Below are positions 19,516 to 20,315 of a stretch of DNA of 20,315 bases, piece by piece (positions within the stretch are counted from its first letter, which is position 1; each line of letters starts with the position of its first letter). Origin of the DNA: Phoronis ovalis. Its lineage: Eukaryota; Phoronida; Phoronidae. A model generated the notes under the pieces. The model worked only from the letters and a program-made list of their open reading frames with translations. It searched no databases and had not been told where the DNA came from. The DNA is taken from the NCBI GenBank assembly GCA_028565635.1, contig JAOXYB010003457.1, forward strand, positions 1-20,315, read 5' to 3'. The position numbers and the translations under genes are program-made.

Positions 19516-19563
19516 CAAACCTATTTCATCGATTTCCATTTTACCTATGTCGAGTATCAATCT

Positions 19564-19577
19564 GTTGTCATGACAAC
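19564..19577. promoter_or_regulatory. X-box-like palindrome upstream of WDR86
   Basis: GTTGTCATGACAAC is a perfect 14-bp palindrome about 535 bases upstream of the start. It fits the DAF-19 consensus RYYNYYATRRNRAC at every position, but differs from the vertebrate RFX consensus at one base in each half. Confidence 0.4.
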
Positions 19578-20315
19578 AAAATAAACTAGTCAACGAAACG
19601 TTTGTACTGTGTATAATAAAACAATGTAGGTAGAACATAGAAGTTATGAATTAATAATAGCTTAGAACAATATGTTCTGTGTAAATGGTCGATGGGTTGA
19701 TTTATACTTTACACTGTTAATACGGAAAATCTACATTCTTTATTGCTGCAAAAATATATGTTACATCGGTACTTTTGAAAGTAAAAAATGATTGGATCGA
19801 GACATTTTTAGTTACAAAATCCTCCTGTACGTAAATGTAACAAAAGATTTGCTTGATATTTAGATCTGAAATAGTATTATAGATGTTTGTCTCTAAATGG
19901 CAGCAAACATTTTATATGCAGATCAAACTGAAAATAAGACGATTACCATATACATTGTTATGTGAAAGGTAATAATTAAAAAAAATCTCATTACGTTATA
20001 TCAGTTTGTTATATTTTATGTCAATGACTTTTGTTTTTTATTGCACCAATTTGCATTCTTCCTACTAAATTAGGCACATGGGCTTACAAACAGGCAAAGT
20101 ACTGTTCTGTTTCATTACCTTACTTATAATTAGCAATTACGTATTACCTGTAACTGACATCCAGGGACGTTAATTGAATTTGCTATATATTTACATATTA
20201 TTTTTCGAGTTTACTGGTATAGAGATAAGTAATTAATAAATACCCATCCTCTATATATACATCTAGATACCTTAAAAATAACTTAAAATGTTCACGAATC
20301 CGTTGAGAACTATAT

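Larger units (their letters stand above)
19058..20315 (-). other. WDR86 upstream region
   Basis: AT-rich with no coding frame. It should hold the promoter and any non-coding first exon. Visible elements are an inverted CCAAT near 19161-19165, the 11-base tandem repeat at 19188, an E-box at 19508 and an X-box-like palindrome at 19564. No TATA box stands out. Confidence 0.5.

Overview
The window is intron-rich, AT-rich animal nuclear DNA. Both clear genes are metazoan families split into short exons by GT-AG introns of 0.3 to 3.7 kb. Neither ribosome-binding sites nor operons are visible. A lophotrochozoan such as a mollusc is my guess; the sequence itself only establishes an invertebrate-like animal genome.

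Layout. Positions 1-1900 hold one doubtful terminal exon with a poly(A) signal (703-1070), a TTA microsatellite, and a lone copy of a dispersed repeat. On the + strand, 1923-7764 is a complete six-exon beta-1,4-galactosyltransferase (GT7 family, 339 aa) with a poly(A) signal at 7886. Its first intron carries a 1.7 kb degenerate tandem array of a roughly 320-bp unit. The stretch 7900-11160 is intergenic: a block rich in inverted repeats (8209-8904) and one orphan first-exon candidate with a mitochondrial-type N terminus (9443-9600). On the - strand, 19030-11164 is a complete WDR86-type WD40 protein (441 aa, eight repeats), convergent with the galactosyltransferase. The last 1.26 kb is the upstream region of WDR86.

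Main discovery. WDR86 contains two homologous 104-nt exons in tandem (13485-13588 and 12967-13070). Both start in phase 1 and end in phase 0. Joining the upstream exon to either one and then to the last exon keeps the frame; including both or neither gives a premature stop. The gene therefore looks built for mutually exclusive splicing of one segment of its propeller, covering the end of repeat 7 and the start of repeat 8. The likely start codon also creates a textbook N-myristoylation signal with an adjacent cysteine, and two X-box-like (RFX) palindromes lie in or near the gene. Together these suggest a membrane-anchored, possibly cilium-related, splice-switchable scaffold; that last step is inference.

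The galactosyltransferase acts in the Golgi on glycan chains. It retains the tyrosine that in characterised enzymes favours UDP-galactose over UDP-GalNAc, but has an unusual Asn in its catalytic loop. I see no functional link between the two genes.
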